Assembly (NCBI GenBank): GCA_947455995.1
Contig: CANGQA010000009.1
Coordinates: 1 to 54,348 of the forward strand
Direction of reading: 5' to 3'
Length of the DNA stretch: 54,348 nucleotides
Source: Hyphomicrobiales bacterium
GTDB taxonomy: Bacteria > Pseudomonadota > Alphaproteobacteria > Rhizobiales > Beijerinckiaceae
Each line of letters starts with the position of its first letter. Within the stretch, counting starts at the first letter, position 1. This document shows positions 9,362 to 19,028 of the stretch, in pieces. Under the pieces are notes generated by a model that made no database searches, was not told where the DNA came from, and saw nothing but the letters and a program-made list of their open reading frames with translations. A program made the position numbers and the translations under genes.

Positions 9362-10645
9362 TCAGCCAATCAGGATCACCCTGATGTCGTTGATGTTTGT
9401 GCCGGTCGGGCCGGGGTTCAGCAAATCACCCAACTGTTCGAAGAACGATGTGGAATCATTGTTGGCAAGGAATGCTTGCGGATCGAGGCCCTTGGCGCGG
9501 GCGCGGGCAAGGGAATCAGGGAATACAAATGCGCCTGCTGGATCATCGGGATTGCCGCCGCCACCATCGGTGCCATCGGTATCGCCCGCCACAGCGGCAA
9601 TACTGGCATGGCCGTTGAGCGCAATCATCAGCGCCAAAGCGTATTCCTGCCCAGGTCCACCGCGACCCGTGCCTGTCATTGTCACGGTCAGCTCGCCACC
9701 CGACAGAATGGCCAGTTTGCGGCTTGTTCTTGCTGCTTCTCTTGCCAGTTCGGCATGGTGGCGCGCGACCTCGCGGGCTTCACCTTCCAGATCAGCCCCC
9801 AAAGACAGAATTTCGTATCCGGCCTGTTGGGCCAGACGGCTTGCGGCTTCAACCCCGTCATTGGGCCGCGCCACCAAGCTGAAACGGGACGTGGCAAAGG
9901 CGGGATGATCGGCGCGAGGCGTCTCGTTGGTCGGATCATCCATCAGTTTTTGTGCAGCAACAGGTAAGGAGACTTGATAGTGCTTCAAAACAGCCAGTGC
10001 ATCTGCCCGCGTGGTCGGATCAGGCACTGTAGGGCCGGAGGCGATATGGGTCGGGTCATCGCCCGGGACATCGGAAATAGCCAAGGTCAGCAGAGGCGCG
10101 GGAGCCGCCAGCACGGCCAGCCGACCGCCCTTGATTGCGGACAAACGCTTGCGGACGGTGTTGATTGCATCGATTGGTGCACCGGAGCGTAACATGGCGC
10201 GGGTGACGGCCTGTTTGTCAGCCAGATTGAGGCCTTCGGCGGGAGCAATCCAGTTGGCTGAGCCGCCGCCAGACAACAGCACCAGCACAAGATCATCTTT
10301 GGTGGCTTGGCGGGCCATAGCCATGACAGCCTGAGTGCCGTCAAGTCCTGCCTGGTTGGGGACGGGATGCCCTGCCTCGATCATGCGGATCAGTTCGGTT
10401 GGTTCGCCATAGCCTTGGCGGGTGACCGCAATCCCGGTCAGTTGTGCGGGGCCGAGCTTGTAGACGTCCCGATAATGATGTTCGGCGGCCAGACTCATGC
10501 TCCCAGCCGCTTTTCCCCCTGCCAGAATAATGATGCGACCGTTTTCAGGTGGTGCAGGCAGATGCGGAATCAGGCAATGGCTCGGCAAAGCCGAGGTGAC
10601 TGCCGCTTGATAGAGCGCATTGAGGAAGTTTTTAGTCTCTGTCAT
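9362..10645 (-). CDS. Glycerate 2-kinase (MOFRL family)
   Basis: ATP-dependent kinase converting D-glycerate to 2-phosphoglycerate, 427 aa, the normal length for the GckA/TtuD-type family. Visible are the N-terminal IIILAGGKAAGSMSLAAE, the central LVLVLLSGGGSANWIAPAEG, and the C-terminal MOFRL-domain stretch GGGNPDDPAGAFVF. The start was taken at ATG 10645 (MTETKNFLNALYQ). It overlaps the upstream transporter gene by 14 bp, so the two are almost certainly one transcript. Names used for such genes include ttuD and gckA; I leave the symbol open. Confidence 0.92.
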   Translation of the reverse strand: MTETKNFLNALYQAAVTSALPSHCLIPHLPAPPENGRIIILAGGKAAGSMSLAAEHHYRDVYKLGPAQLTGIAVTRQGYGEPTELIRMIEAGHPVPNQAGLDGTQAVMAMARQATKDDLVLVLLSGGGSANWIAPAEGLNLADKQAVTRAMLRSGAPIDAINTVRKRLSAIKGGRLAVLAAPAPLLTLAISDVPGDDPTHIASGPTVPDPTTRADALAVLKHYQVSLPVAAQKLMDDPTNETPRADHPAFATSRFSLVARPNDGVEAASRLAQQAGYEILSLGADLEGEAREVARHHAELAREAARTSRKLAILSGGELTVTMTGTGRGGPGQEYALALMIALNGHASIAAVAGDTDGTDGGGGNPDDPAGAFVFPDSLARARAKGLDPQAFLANNDSTSFFEQLGDLLNPGPTGTNINDIRVILIG

Positions 10646-11567
10646 GGTCGCTCTCTTGATGCTTGTCAGCGGTGCGCGGGCGCGCAATGAAGATTCCGTA
10701 CAGAATGAGCCCGCCACCCAGCCATTGCAAGGTTGACAGGGCCTCGTCCAGAACAATCCATGCCAGTGCCGCGGCCGCAACCGCTTCCAGAAAAATCACC
10801 AATGCGCTGAAAACCGTTGGCAATCGGCCCAAGGCGACACTCAGCAAGCCCTGTCCAAGGGCTTGCGAGATCATTGCCATGAGCAGCAGGGAAGCAGCCC
10901 CTTTGAGCGTCGAAGGGATCAGTTGGTCGTTGGTTGCCAACGAAACAACCAGCAGAACTGCCGATGCAACCGCGCTGGCAGCAAAGGTCGAGCGTCCCGC
11001 CCCTGACAGATCCCGCGCATATTTGATTCCGAAGAAATAAAGGCCGAAAAAAACGGCAGTCAGCAGCCCGAATACATCACCGAGCAACCGTTCGGGTGCC
11101 AGCGACAATGTATTGCCGACCAGCGAGCTGCCGCCCAGCAGGCACAAGGCCAAACCGCCCAATGTAGCGGGTTTGACCTTTTCTTTAAGCACGACGACCG
11201 AGACAAGCAGCACCCATATGGGCGCGGTCGTGCTGAGAAAGGTCGCATTGGCAATGCTGGTGCGTAAAATCGAAAGGTGCCAGAAAAACAGATCGCAGCT
11301 GAACAACAGACCAGCCCAGATCATCGGCTTGTGAAAGGTTGGCTTGGCAGGGCCGCCGCCTTCCTCGATCCGCGCCCAGACCCACAAAAACGGCAAAGCC
11401 AGAAACATTCGCCAGAAGCCCGAGGCATAGGGGCCGACACCCGCTTCGGCAGCAAAACGGACAAAGAGCGGTGACATGCCCATGCCAAAAGCGCCGAGCA
11501 CCAGCGCTGCATAAGCGGGCTTTAGATGGGCGGCTGTTGTCGTTGCCGGAGAGGCGGGTTGGGTCAT
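10632..11567 (-). CDS. DMT-superfamily (EamA) transporter
   Basis: 311-aa polytopic inner-membrane protein with two EamA repeats, about ten hydrophobic segments in total. Each half carries recognisable elements: FWRMFLALPFLWVWARIEEG in the first, and LGRLPTVFSALVIFLEAVAA followed by LGGGLILYGIFIARPR at the end of the second. Such proteins export or import small metabolites; the substrate cannot be read from sequence. Its overlap with the glycerate kinase gene suggests a link to glycerate or a related C3 acid, which is inference only. The 234 bp upstream, before gapR, contain no other gene and no clear promoter match that I can defend. Confidence 0.88.
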   Translation of the reverse strand: MTQPASPATTTAAHLKPAYAALVLGAFGMGMSPLFVRFAAEAGVGPYASGFWRMFLALPFLWVWARIEEGGGPAKPTFHKPMIWAGLLFSCDLFFWHLSILRTSIANATFLSTTAPIWVLLVSVVVLKEKVKPATLGGLALCLLGGSSLVGNTLSLAPERLLGDVFGLLTAVFFGLYFFGIKYARDLSGAGRSTFAASAVASAVLLVVSLATNDQLIPSTLKGAASLLLMAMISQALGQGLLSVALGRLPTVFSALVIFLEAVAAAALAWIVLDEALSTLQWLGGGLILYGIFIARPRTADKHQESDHDRD

Positions 11568-11801
11568 GGGAGGGAGGGCTCGGAGCGGAAGGCGGGATAA
11601 CGCTGATGTTGTGTTTAGAGCAAGAGCGCGGATGCGTCATCTCTCGCGATCACCACCCGGAGGCAGTTTTGGCGCGTTCAATCCCGTCGTCCACAGGCCT
11701 ATGGGGGCTTGGGCGTGCTTTGTCTTGACCCTGAGCCTGCGCTGTTGGACACAGTCATCACACATCTATTCCCTCTCCATGCTGACTGAAAGGGTCCAAT
11801 C

Positions 11802-12044
11802 ATGCAAACATCTGTTGCTGCCGACGAATTGAAGGCGTTGATCGAACGCATCGAACGGCTTGAAGAAGAAAAGTCGGCTTTGGCCAGCGATATTCGCGAT
11901 GTCTATTCCGAAGCCAAAGCTAACGGGTTCGATACCAAAATCCTGCGTAAAGTTGTCGGAATACGCAAAAAAAACCATGCCGAGCGTCAGGAAGAGGAAG
12001 CGATTCTCGAATTGTACCTGCAAGCCTTGGGCATGCAGGCCTGA
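11802..12044 (+). CDS. gapR: GapR nucleoid-associated protein (DUF2312)
   Basis: 80-aa DNA-binding protein of the DUF2312/UPF0335 family. Its Caulobacter member, GapR, binds overtwisted AT-rich DNA ahead of forks and transcription and stimulates topoisomerases. The sequence matches through [20 protein letters not shown], the coiled-coil dimer helix, then [15 protein letters not shown] and [20 protein letters not shown], the basic DNA-clamp part. It is nearly full length, about nine residues shorter than the Caulobacter protein. It stands alone, converging with the peptidase gene 9 bp away. Confidence 0.92.
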   Translation: MQTSVAADELKALIERIERLEEEKSALASDIRDVYSEAKANGFDTKILRKVVGIRKKNHAERQEEEAILELYLQALGMQA

Positions 12045-12053
12045 TCGATCAGA

Positions 12054-13817
12054 TTATCGGATGCTGAAGCCTGCCGGTGCTGTTTGTGTGGCGGCAGGCT
12101 TGAAGCCCGAGGACAATGAGGCTGTGGTCTGAGGGTCATCCTTGGGCCCGCCAACCGAGCCCGGGCTGTGTTGAGCTGTTTTGGCGGCTGTTTTCTGCTC
12201 GGGCTGTTGCGCCTGTTTGGCTTTGGGTTCGGGCTGCTTGGTCGCCACCTGCTTGCCTGCCGGTGTTTGTGGTGCCTTGCCGAATTCCGGAGGCCGCTGT
12301 TGCGGCATCGGTGCCGAGGCCGCTCTGCCGGCGCCGTTGTCGATGTAAGCGAGGGCCGGTCCATCATAACTGGACTTGATGCCGGTGATGACGGCAGGAA
12401 GGCCGTTGGGCCCCCGGATCGTTCCTGTGACGACAGGGTCTAGTTTTACAAGTGTCTGGGCATTGTTTGCCACAGCAACATTGACGCTGACGCCGTTACG
12501 GCCCTGGGGTGGCAGCGGCACATCAACGCGTTTATATCCAGCCAGCGACGAAAAGGTCGTAGCTACCACGATCGGGGTCGCATTGCCGCGGGCTTGCGGC
12601 GGCAATGGGGTTGGCCCGTTCTGCCAGACCAGTTGCGGGCCGGTCGAAACAGCCAAAGCATTGGGTGAACGATCAAGCGGCTGGGTAACAGGTCGCAATT
12701 CCGCCTGTGCAACGGCCGGTATCGGGGCCACCTTCTCAACAGGTGCAGGACGCGGTGCTGAAACGCTCTCGCTACGGTCTTCCGGCGAATTGGAGGCAAT
12801 GCTCTGGCCACGATAGCGGCTCGGTACATTGGTGGCGGCGGCTTGTGCCGCTTCATATTGCTGCAAGGCCGCAATAGGCGATGTATCATTGGAATCGGAC
12901 GGTCGTGAAGGCGTATCAGACGCCGTGCCGCGCCGTGCGGTAGTGGTGTTGCGGCGGTTCTTGCTGGCGGCTGTATCCTCGTCCGATACGCCGAAAAGCC
13001 AAGCGAAGAATCCCTTGCCCGATCCGCTGGAGGAATCGGCAATTGCCGTTTCCTCGCCATCACCGCTATAGCCGCCGACCGAGCCGCCTGCAGCAATCAC
13101 TTCGGCATAGGCTTCCGCATAGCGCGGGAATTGCTTGCCATCGGTTCCGACATGCACGGTTTTTCCATCGGGGAACAGGCGTGCCAGCTGGTCATGACTC
13201 ATGCGCGGCCAATGACGCACGCTGCCAACATCCAAATGGACGAAAGGCGTGTAGCTCGTGGGATAGTAGCCGACACCGCCACGCTGCATCCGCATGCCGA
13301 CATCGCGGACTTTGTCCATCGTGACATCGCCCAGATAGAAGTCCATGGCCTTGCCCATCATGTGTTGGGAATTTTTGGCGACCAGATTGGAGCGCTGCCG
13401 CAGCATTGCATTTGTCGTCGGCGAGCGATAACCCGAAACGACGTGGATCGGACCCGAATTGCCGGTGGCACGGGTCGCTTCCCACACAACATCAAACAGA
13501 CGCGGATCCATCGCGATCGGTTCATCGCGCCGCCAGTCGCGCAAGATCCAGTTCAGCTTGTCGAGACCGTCGCGGGTGAACTGCCCGCCGGATTTATAGG
13601 TGATGGTTGCTGTTTCATGCGTGTGCATGTGCTGGATTGTCAGCGCGCGTGTTTCCCCGTTGGCTTCGGCATTGCCGAGGCCTTCAAATCCCAGACAGGT
13701 GGCCGACACAATCACGCCTGCAGCAATCGCTCGCCGCATCATATTGCGCTTGCTTGGGTCGGGAACAGCCCGGATCAGTTCGGATAAAACTCTCATACGC
13801 GTGTATCGATCCTGCAT
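12054..13817 (-). CDS. DUF882 / YcbK-like murein peptidase with long C-terminal extension
   Basis: Predicted periplasmic peptidoglycan hydrolase of the M15-like YcbK (DUF882) family. After an N-terminal membrane or signal segment (about residues 27-50) comes the domain at about 60-210. The zinc ligands are likely His152 and Asp159 in SQHMMGKAMDF and His194 in FVHLDVG; HVVSGYRSP is the family block. Enterobacterial relatives are about 180 aa, while this one is 587 aa: residues about 240-587 are low-complexity, rich in Ala, Pro, Ser and Thr. It lies 71 bp downstream of the L,D-transpeptidase gene on the same strand, supporting a joint role in cell-wall remodelling. An alternative start is Met8. 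Confidence 0.88.
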   Translation of the reverse strand: MQDRYTRMRVLSELIRAVPDPSKRNMMRRAIAAGVIVSATCLGFEGLGNAEANGETRALTIQHMHTHETATITYKSGGQFTRDGLDKLNWILRDWRRDEPIAMDPRLFDVVWEATRATGNSGPIHVVSGYRSPTTNAMLRQRSNLVAKNSQHMMGKAMDFYLGDVTMDKVRDVGMRMQRGGVGYYPTSYTPFVHLDVGSVRHWPRMSHDQLARLFPDGKTVHVGTDGKQFPRYAEAYAEVIAAGGSVGGYSGDGEETAIADSSSGSGKGFFAWLFGVSDEDTAASKNRRNTTTARRGTASDTPSRPSDSNDTSPIAALQQYEAAQAAATNVPSRYRGQSIASNSPEDRSESVSAPRPAPVEKVAPIPAVAQAELRPVTQPLDRSPNALAVSTGPQLVWQNGPTPLPPQARGNATPIVVATTFSSLAGYKRVDVPLPPQGRNGVSVNVAVANNAQTLVKLDPVVTGTIRGPNGLPAVITGIKSSYDGPALAYIDNGAGRAASAPMPQQRPPEFGKAPQTPAGKQVATKQPEPKAKQAQQPEQKTAAKTAQHSPGSVGGPKDDPQTTASLSSGFKPAATQTAPAGFSIR

Positions 13818-13888
13818 TGTAACCGGCTTCTTCCCTGTGTCCGATCGTCCGGATGAAGGGGAGGAGCCACTATTGTGGGTGAAATAGA

Positions 13889-15403
13889 TTAACGGCGCGT
13901 TGCCAAAACCCTTTGAGGTGCTTTCTGGAAGGCAGCGCGGAGTTTCTCGTCATGTCCGTAAATGTCGGAGTAACGGCGGATGTGGCCGTTTTCATCGACG
14001 CTTAAGGTGAAATAGGTCAGGTGAACCGGCATCCGGCTGTGCAAACTGACAATTTTCTCGCCTTTGCCGATCATCGCTTTCAGCCGCGCCTCGTCATAGC
14101 CCATACTGCCTAACAGGGCGTCTGCAAGGGCGAAAGGCTGGTCGACCCGCACACAGCCATGGCTAAAGGCCCTTTCGTCACGGGCAAACAGATTGCGCTG
14201 CGGGGTATCGTGCAGATAGACGGCATGTTCGTTGGGGAACATGAACTTGATGAAGCCCAGCGCATTGCGCTCACCCGGCGGCTGGCGGATACCAACGATC
14301 CGGTCATTCTTGCGGATGACCTGATAGCCATGCCGTTCGGCATAGTCGGGATCGGCGGCAATTTTGGGCAGGAATTCTTTTTTCAGGATCGAATCCGGCA
14401 CGCCCCATGACGGATTGATCACGACATGGTCCATCACCGACGAAAACACCGGGGTTTGGGTGTTGCTCTTGCCCACCACAACGCGGCCCGTATGCTTTAA
14501 CGCACCGTGCTCGTAAAGCCGCATCGTATATTCGGGGATATTGACCTCGATCCGGTTATCGCCAGGATTGCCCGGCAGCCAACGCCAGCGTTCCATATTG
14601 GTCATGAAGTCATTGAGTTGAAGCGGTAAGGCCGGTTTGCCGTCCGCTGTGCGATTGACGCCAGCAATCTCGGCCAGACTGGCCGTCGTCTCGCGCCATT
14701 CTGCCAGCTTGGCACGCAAGGCCTGGTAGCCAGAATGTTTCGGGTTGTAATGCCACAGGGCATTGCCTGTCTCGGTCGCGTTTGCCAGATGCTGCAACAC
14801 GCTCATGCCGTCCGGAATATCGAGTTTGGGAGTCAGGGATTTCGATATTTTGCTTGGGTCGATCCGGCTGCCACGGGCCTCGCGGGCATAGGTGATGGCG
14901 GCCCTTGACAGTTCCACTTCAAGGGAGGCTGTCGGTGATGCTCCGGTCTTGATCAGGGCGAGGAGGGTTGAAGGGGTGTCCAGCCCGTCCTCTTCGGCCA
15001 GCGCGAGACGTTTCACCAGCGACTGTCCGTGCTCGGTCAGACCATGGGCATCTATCCATAACGGGCTGAATTCACGGGCTTCATAAAAGCGTAAAATACC
15101 GGATTTTTCGGTGCTTTCGCTCCCGCTCACTCCTTGGGACGCAAGGTTGGAGGGCTGTAAAAACGTTCTGATAGATTGCGCCAGCGGCGACAGTCTTTCG
15201 GCGGATACGACAGGAAGGATCAGCGGCAATCCTGTCAAACGAGCGTCCCACGGTGCCGGGTAGACGGGCGTGATTTGATTGATCTCGCCCAGATCGAGCA
15301 GAGGCGGGTCGGAAATAAGGGCTTGGGCCTGTGCATGGCCTGCACACAATATGGCAGCAAGTGACACCAAACCCGCAGCGCGGGTCCAGAATTCTGCGCT
15401 CAT
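13889..15403 (-). CDS. L,D-transpeptidase (YcbB/LdtD-type)
   Basis: Periplasmic enzyme forming 3-3 cross-links in peptidoglycan. The 504-aa product has a signal peptide ending around AGHAQA (residue 26), a peptidoglycan-binding-like region (about 100-160), and a YkuD catalytic domain at about 285-440. The active site is SHGCVRV with His415, Cys417 and Arg419, followed by the usual PFALADALL. VVINPSWGVPDSILKKEFLP is the substrate-cap block of the YcbB group. Its ATG overlaps the stop of the upstream response regulator (ATGA at 15400-15403), so expression is coupled. Confidence 0.93.
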   Translation of the reverse strand: MSAEFWTRAAGLVSLAAILCAGHAQAQALISDPPLLDLGEINQITPVYPAPWDARLTGLPLILPVVSAERLSPLAQSIRTFLQPSNLASQGVSGSESTEKSGILRFYEAREFSPLWIDAHGLTEHGQSLVKRLALAEEDGLDTPSTLLALIKTGASPTASLEVELSRAAITYAREARGSRIDPSKISKSLTPKLDIPDGMSVLQHLANATETGNALWHYNPKHSGYQALRAKLAEWRETTASLAEIAGVNRTADGKPALPLQLNDFMTNMERWRWLPGNPGDNRIEVNIPEYTMRLYEHGALKHTGRVVVGKSNTQTPVFSSVMDHVVINPSWGVPDSILKKEFLPKIAADPDYAERHGYQVIRKNDRIVGIRQPPGERNALGFIKFMFPNEHAVYLHDTPQRNLFARDERAFSHGCVRVDQPFALADALLGSMGYDEARLKAMIGKGEKIVSLHSRMPVHLTYFTLSVDENGHIRRYSDIYGHDEKLRAAFQKAPQRVLATRR

Positions 15404-16911
15404 GCTGCTTCTCCCGCACGTGAGGCGGCAGCATGGCGGCTCGGACCGGTGCCTGTTGCACTGTCCTGATGGGAAAAGCCTGAGGAGAGATCGGGACCGT
15501 CCAGCAATCCGAAATCTCTCGCTTTGCGGTAGAATGTCGAGCGGCCAATACCCAAGGCACTGGCAGCGCGCCCGATATGGTGGTCACAATGGAACAAGGC
15601 GTGGCGCAGGATGTCCGCCTCGATCTCCTCAAAAGACCGCAACCGCCGATCGGATCCGGTCAGGCTGACACTCAATTCGGTTGGGGGCAGCCGCCGGGCA
15701 CTTGCAACGGGGCCTGCCGATATCCGCGGCTGTGGTCCATGGGGATGCTGTATCCCTTCGAGCGAGCAATCCTGCAAGGTGATGATATGGCCTTCGGCCC
15801 GCATGGCTGCCTGCTGGATGGCCTTGCGCAAGCCGCGGATATTGTCGCCCCAGATTTGGTTTTGCAAGGCCTGCAAGGTCTCCGCCGAAAAGCCTGCAAT
15901 TGTCCGTTTCAGGGAGGCCGATACCCTTGCCAGCACATCGTCGATCAGGGGCAGCATATCGTCGCGCCGCTCGCTCAAAGCGGGCATGCGCAGGGGCTGT
16001 ACGGCCAGACGCATCGCCAGATCTGCTCGGAAACGGCCTTCGCGGCTCAATTCCGCCAGATCTGCAGAAGCGGTGGCATAGAGCCTGATTTTTCGCGCGG
16101 CCTTTGGTCCGCCCGGGGTAAAGGCAAAGCGATCACGCATGAAGGCTTCGGACAGAATGGTTTGGCATTCGTCATCCAGCAGGCCGACATGGGTAATCAG
16201 CATCGCGCTTTTCAGCGTCAGGCAGCTTTCAATGGCTTGCCCCAAATCTGCAGGGTTGGTGTTGCCTGCATGCAGGGTCAGCAAGGCTTTACCAGAACGC
16301 TCAGACTCGCGATGGATAGCGCGGGCCAGTCGCGCTTTGCCCGAGCCGCTCGGTCCTGTCACCAGAACCGGTATGGAGGAGCGGGCCGCCCGCTGTGCTT
16401 GGGAGCGCAGACGTTCCATCACCTGCGATGTGCCGATCAGATCGGACAGTTGGGGAGCGGTTTCGTCCTCGCCGGTATCCCGGATTGCAGCTTCGAGCAC
16501 CTGACGGCGCATGCTGTTGTTGAGCGCCAGTGTCAGCCTCTCGATACCCGTCGGGCGGACAATGAAATCAAGCGCCCCGGCACGGATCGTAGAGGCGACG
16601 TGATCAATATTGCCCTCGGTGATCGACATGATGACGGGGGGTGTTTGCAACACGCTTTTCATGCGTGCCAGCACGCCCATGCCATCAAGATCGGGCATCA
16701 CGAGATCGAGAATCATCGCGTCAATCCGCGGTGTTTCGGGATTGTCGAGCAGCGACAACGCGTCCTGACCGCTTGCAACAGCCATAGGATGATAGCCCGA
16801 ACGCGTCAGCAGGCCTTCCAGCCGCTGGCGTTCTACAGGGTCATCATCAACAATGAGCACTCGTTTTTGCATCGGCTCCGTTTCATCACTGACAACAGGA
16901 TCGGGCTTCAA
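15400..16911 (-). CDS. NtrC-like response regulator with degenerate AAA+ domain
   Basis: 503-aa regulator with three parts. A receiver domain (about 17-130) has acidic pocket VDDD and phospho-acceptor Asp69 in AMILDLVMPD, but Arg119 stands where a conserved Lys is expected. An AAA+ domain (about 158-385) follows. A Fis-type helix-turn-helix lies at the C-terminus (EADILRHALFHCDHHIGRAA). Walker A is intact (GPSGSGKARLARAIH). The GAFTGA loop that contacts sigma-54 is absent, and the Walker B Asp-Glu is replaced (SAMLITHVG). It probably does not activate sigma-54 promoters and may act as a DNA-binding regulator. Coupled to the L,D-transpeptidase by a 4-bp overlap, it may control cell-wall genes (inference). 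Confidence 0.88.
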   Translation of the reverse strand: MKPDPVVSDETEPMQKRVLIVDDDPVERQRLEGLLTRSGYHPMAVASGQDALSLLDNPETPRIDAMILDLVMPDLDGMGVLARMKSVLQTPPVIMSITEGNIDHVASTIRAGALDFIVRPTGIERLTLALNNSMRRQVLEAAIRDTGEDETAPQLSDLIGTSQVMERLRSQAQRAARSSIPVLVTGPSGSGKARLARAIHRESERSGKALLTLHAGNTNPADLGQAIESCLTLKSAMLITHVGLLDDECQTILSEAFMRDRFAFTPGGPKAARKIRLYATASADLAELSREGRFRADLAMRLAVQPLRMPALSERRDDMLPLIDDVLARVSASLKRTIAGFSAETLQALQNQIWGDNIRGLRKAIQQAAMRAEGHIITLQDCSLEGIQHPHGPQPRISAGPVASARRLPPTELSVSLTGSDRRLRSFEEIEADILRHALFHCDHHIGRAASALGIGRSTFYRKARDFGLLDGPDLSSGFSHQDSATGTGPSRHAAASRAGEAA

Positions 16912-17100
16912 AAAAGCCGATCATGGTTAAGATTCGGATCACACCATGCCTGATGAGGGTAAACGGGGCTTTAACGCCGCACGGTTTTTTAGAGTCTGAT
17001 TTCTGGGTCCAGACCCATGAGATGCCTTGATCCTGCCATCACGCTCGGCCATAACCGGATAAACACTCAGCAATCTTGCTGGTTACCGGAGCCGTAACGC

Positions 17101-18960
17101 ATGTCCATTCTGTCATTTCCTTTCGACCTGCCGCATCATCTCGCAGCCCAATCCGATAAAGGGGCAGCAAAGGCTAAAACGGATCTGGGCATTTTGCCGG
17201 AATGGAATTTGAACGATCTCTATCCGGGCCTCGACAGCGCGGCCTATCTGGCCGATCTGACGCTTGCCGCCAGCCAGGCGAAAGCTTTTGCCGTTGATTA
17301 TCATGGTAAGCTTGCTGATCTGGCCAAAGGGCCGAATGCCGCACAAGCGTTGTTTGAGGCAATCAAACGCTACGAGGACATGGACGATAGGTTGGGCCGG
17401 ATCATCTCCTATGCCGGATTGGTCTATTCCGGAGAGACGACCGATCCGGTGCGGGCGAAGTTCTATGGCGATGCGCAAGGACACCTGACAAGCATTTCAA
17501 CCGATCTGTTGTTTTTTACGCTGGAGCTGAACCGGATCGATGATTCGCTGATTGATCAGGCTGCCAACCATGCACCTCTGGCGCATTACAAGCCGTGGCT
17601 GGAGGATATACGCCGTGAAAAGCCCCATCAGCTCGACGACAAGCTCGAACAGTTGTTCCATGAAAAAGCGGCAACCGGTTATTCGTCCTGGAACCGGCTG
17701 TTCGACGAAACCATCTCCTCACTGCGCTTTTCGCTCGATGGCGAGGAACTGACCATCGAACCGATTCTGAACAAGATGCAGGATGTCGACGGTGCCTTGC
17801 GCCAGCGCGCCTCTGAGGCTTTGGCTGATACATTCAAAGATAATCTGCGGATTTTCACGCTCATCACCAATACTTTGGCCAAGGACAAGGATATTTCCGA
17901 CACCTGGCGCGGTTTTTCCGATGTTGCGGATTCGCGTCATCTTGCCAATCGGGTGGAGCGCGAAGTGGTAGATGCGCTCGTTTCGGCGGTGCAAACCGCC
18001 TATCCGCGCCTGTCCCATCGCTATTACAAGCTCAAAGCCAAATGGTTCGGCGTTGAGGCCCTCAATCACTGGGATCGCAACGCACCACTTCCCAAGGTCG
18101 AGCAGAAGGTGATCGCATGGGAAGATGCCAAACAGACTGTGCTGGGTGCCTACGGGCATTTTTCACCCGAGATGGCGCGCCTTGCCCAACGCTTTTTTGA
18201 CGAGCGCTGGATCGATGCGCCGGTGCGTCCGGGTAAGGCACCGGGAGCGTTCGCCCATCCGACCGTCCCTTCGGCCCATCCTTATGTGCTGGTCAACTAT
18301 CAGGGCAAGCCGCGCGATGTCATGACGCTGGCCCATGAATTGGGGCATGGGGTGCATCAATTGCTGGCTGGTCCCAATGGGGCTTTGATGGCACCAACGC
18401 CGCTCACTTTGGCAGAAACAGCCTCGGTGTTTGGCGAGATGCTGACCTTCCGCTCCATGCTGGACAAAACCTCCGATCCACTGGCCCGCAAGGCTATGCT
18501 GGCCGGTAAGGTTGAGGATATGATCAATACGGTGGTCCGCCAGATCGCCTTTTACAGTTTCGAGCGCAAAGTCCATCTCAAGCGCAAGGAAGGCGAGCTG
18601 ACCGCCGATGACATTTGTGCCTTGTGGATGGATGTGCAGCACGAGAGTCTTGGGCCCGCGATCCGTCTTGGTCCGGGGTATGAAACCTTCTGGACCTATA
18701 TTCCGCATTTCATCCATTCTCCCTTCTATGTCTATGCCTATGCTTTCGGTGATTGCCTGGTGAACTCGCTCTATGGTGTTTATGAAAAAGCCTCGGATGG
18801 GTTTGTCGATCGTTATTTTGCCATGCTTTCGGCTGGCGGCACCAAACATCATTCCGAATTGCTGGCTCCGTTCGGCCTTGATGCGCGTGATCCGGCCTTC
18901 TGGCAGATCGGGCTTGGTGTGATCGAGAATATGATCATCGAGCTCGAACAGCTGGATTAA
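17101..18960 (+). CDS. pepF: Oligoendopeptidase F (M3 family)
   Basis: Cytoplasmic zinc metallopeptidase cleaving short peptides, 619 aa, the usual length for M3B enzymes. The zinc motif is LAHELGHGVHQ, with His412, Glu413 and His416. The third ligand region is around PLTLAETASVFGEM. The N-terminal helical domain begins at about residue 25 (LGILPEWNLNDLYPGLDS). No signal peptide is evident. It starts at ATG 17101 after a 189-bp gap from the divergent regulator gene and is followed 68 bp later by an ABC1-kinase gene on the same strand. Confidence 0.94.
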   Translation: MSILSFPFDLPHHLAAQSDKGAAKAKTDLGILPEWNLNDLYPGLDSAAYLADLTLAASQAKAFAVDYHGKLADLAKGPNAAQALFEAIKRYEDMDDRLGRIISYAGLVYSGETTDPVRAKFYGDAQGHLTSISTDLLFFTLELNRIDDSLIDQAANHAPLAHYKPWLEDIRREKPHQLDDKLEQLFHEKAATGYSSWNRLFDETISSLRFSLDGEELTIEPILNKMQDVDGALRQRASEALADTFKDNLRIFTLITNTLAKDKDISDTWRGFSDVADSRHLANRVEREVVDALVSAVQTAYPRLSHRYYKLKAKWFGVEALNHWDRNAPLPKVEQKVIAWEDAKQTVLGAYGHFSPEMARLAQRFFDERWIDAPVRPGKAPGAFAHPTVPSAHPYVLVNYQGKPRDVMTLAHELGHGVHQLLAGPNGALMAPTPLTLAETASVFGEMLTFRSMLDKTSDPLARKAMLAGKVEDMINTVVRQIAFYSFERKVHLKRKEGELTADDICALWMDVQHESLGPAIRLGPGYETFWTYIPHFIHSPFYVYAYAFGDCLVNSLYGVYEKASDGFVDRYFAMLSAGGTKHHSELLAPFGLDARDPAFWQIGLGVIENMIIELEQLD

Positions 18961-19028
18961 GTTTGATCCAGTTCGGGTTTTTGACCGTGTAGAGGGTATG
19001 GGCTGTTGTGGTGCCCGATAGGGCGTTG

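Noticed and set aside
15577-16953. 458-codon open frame antisense to the response regulator
   Set aside because: It lies entirely opposite a gene with clear receiver and helix-turn-helix domains, has no recognisable motif, and its composition (many His, Gln, Arg) is that of a reverse-frame shadow.
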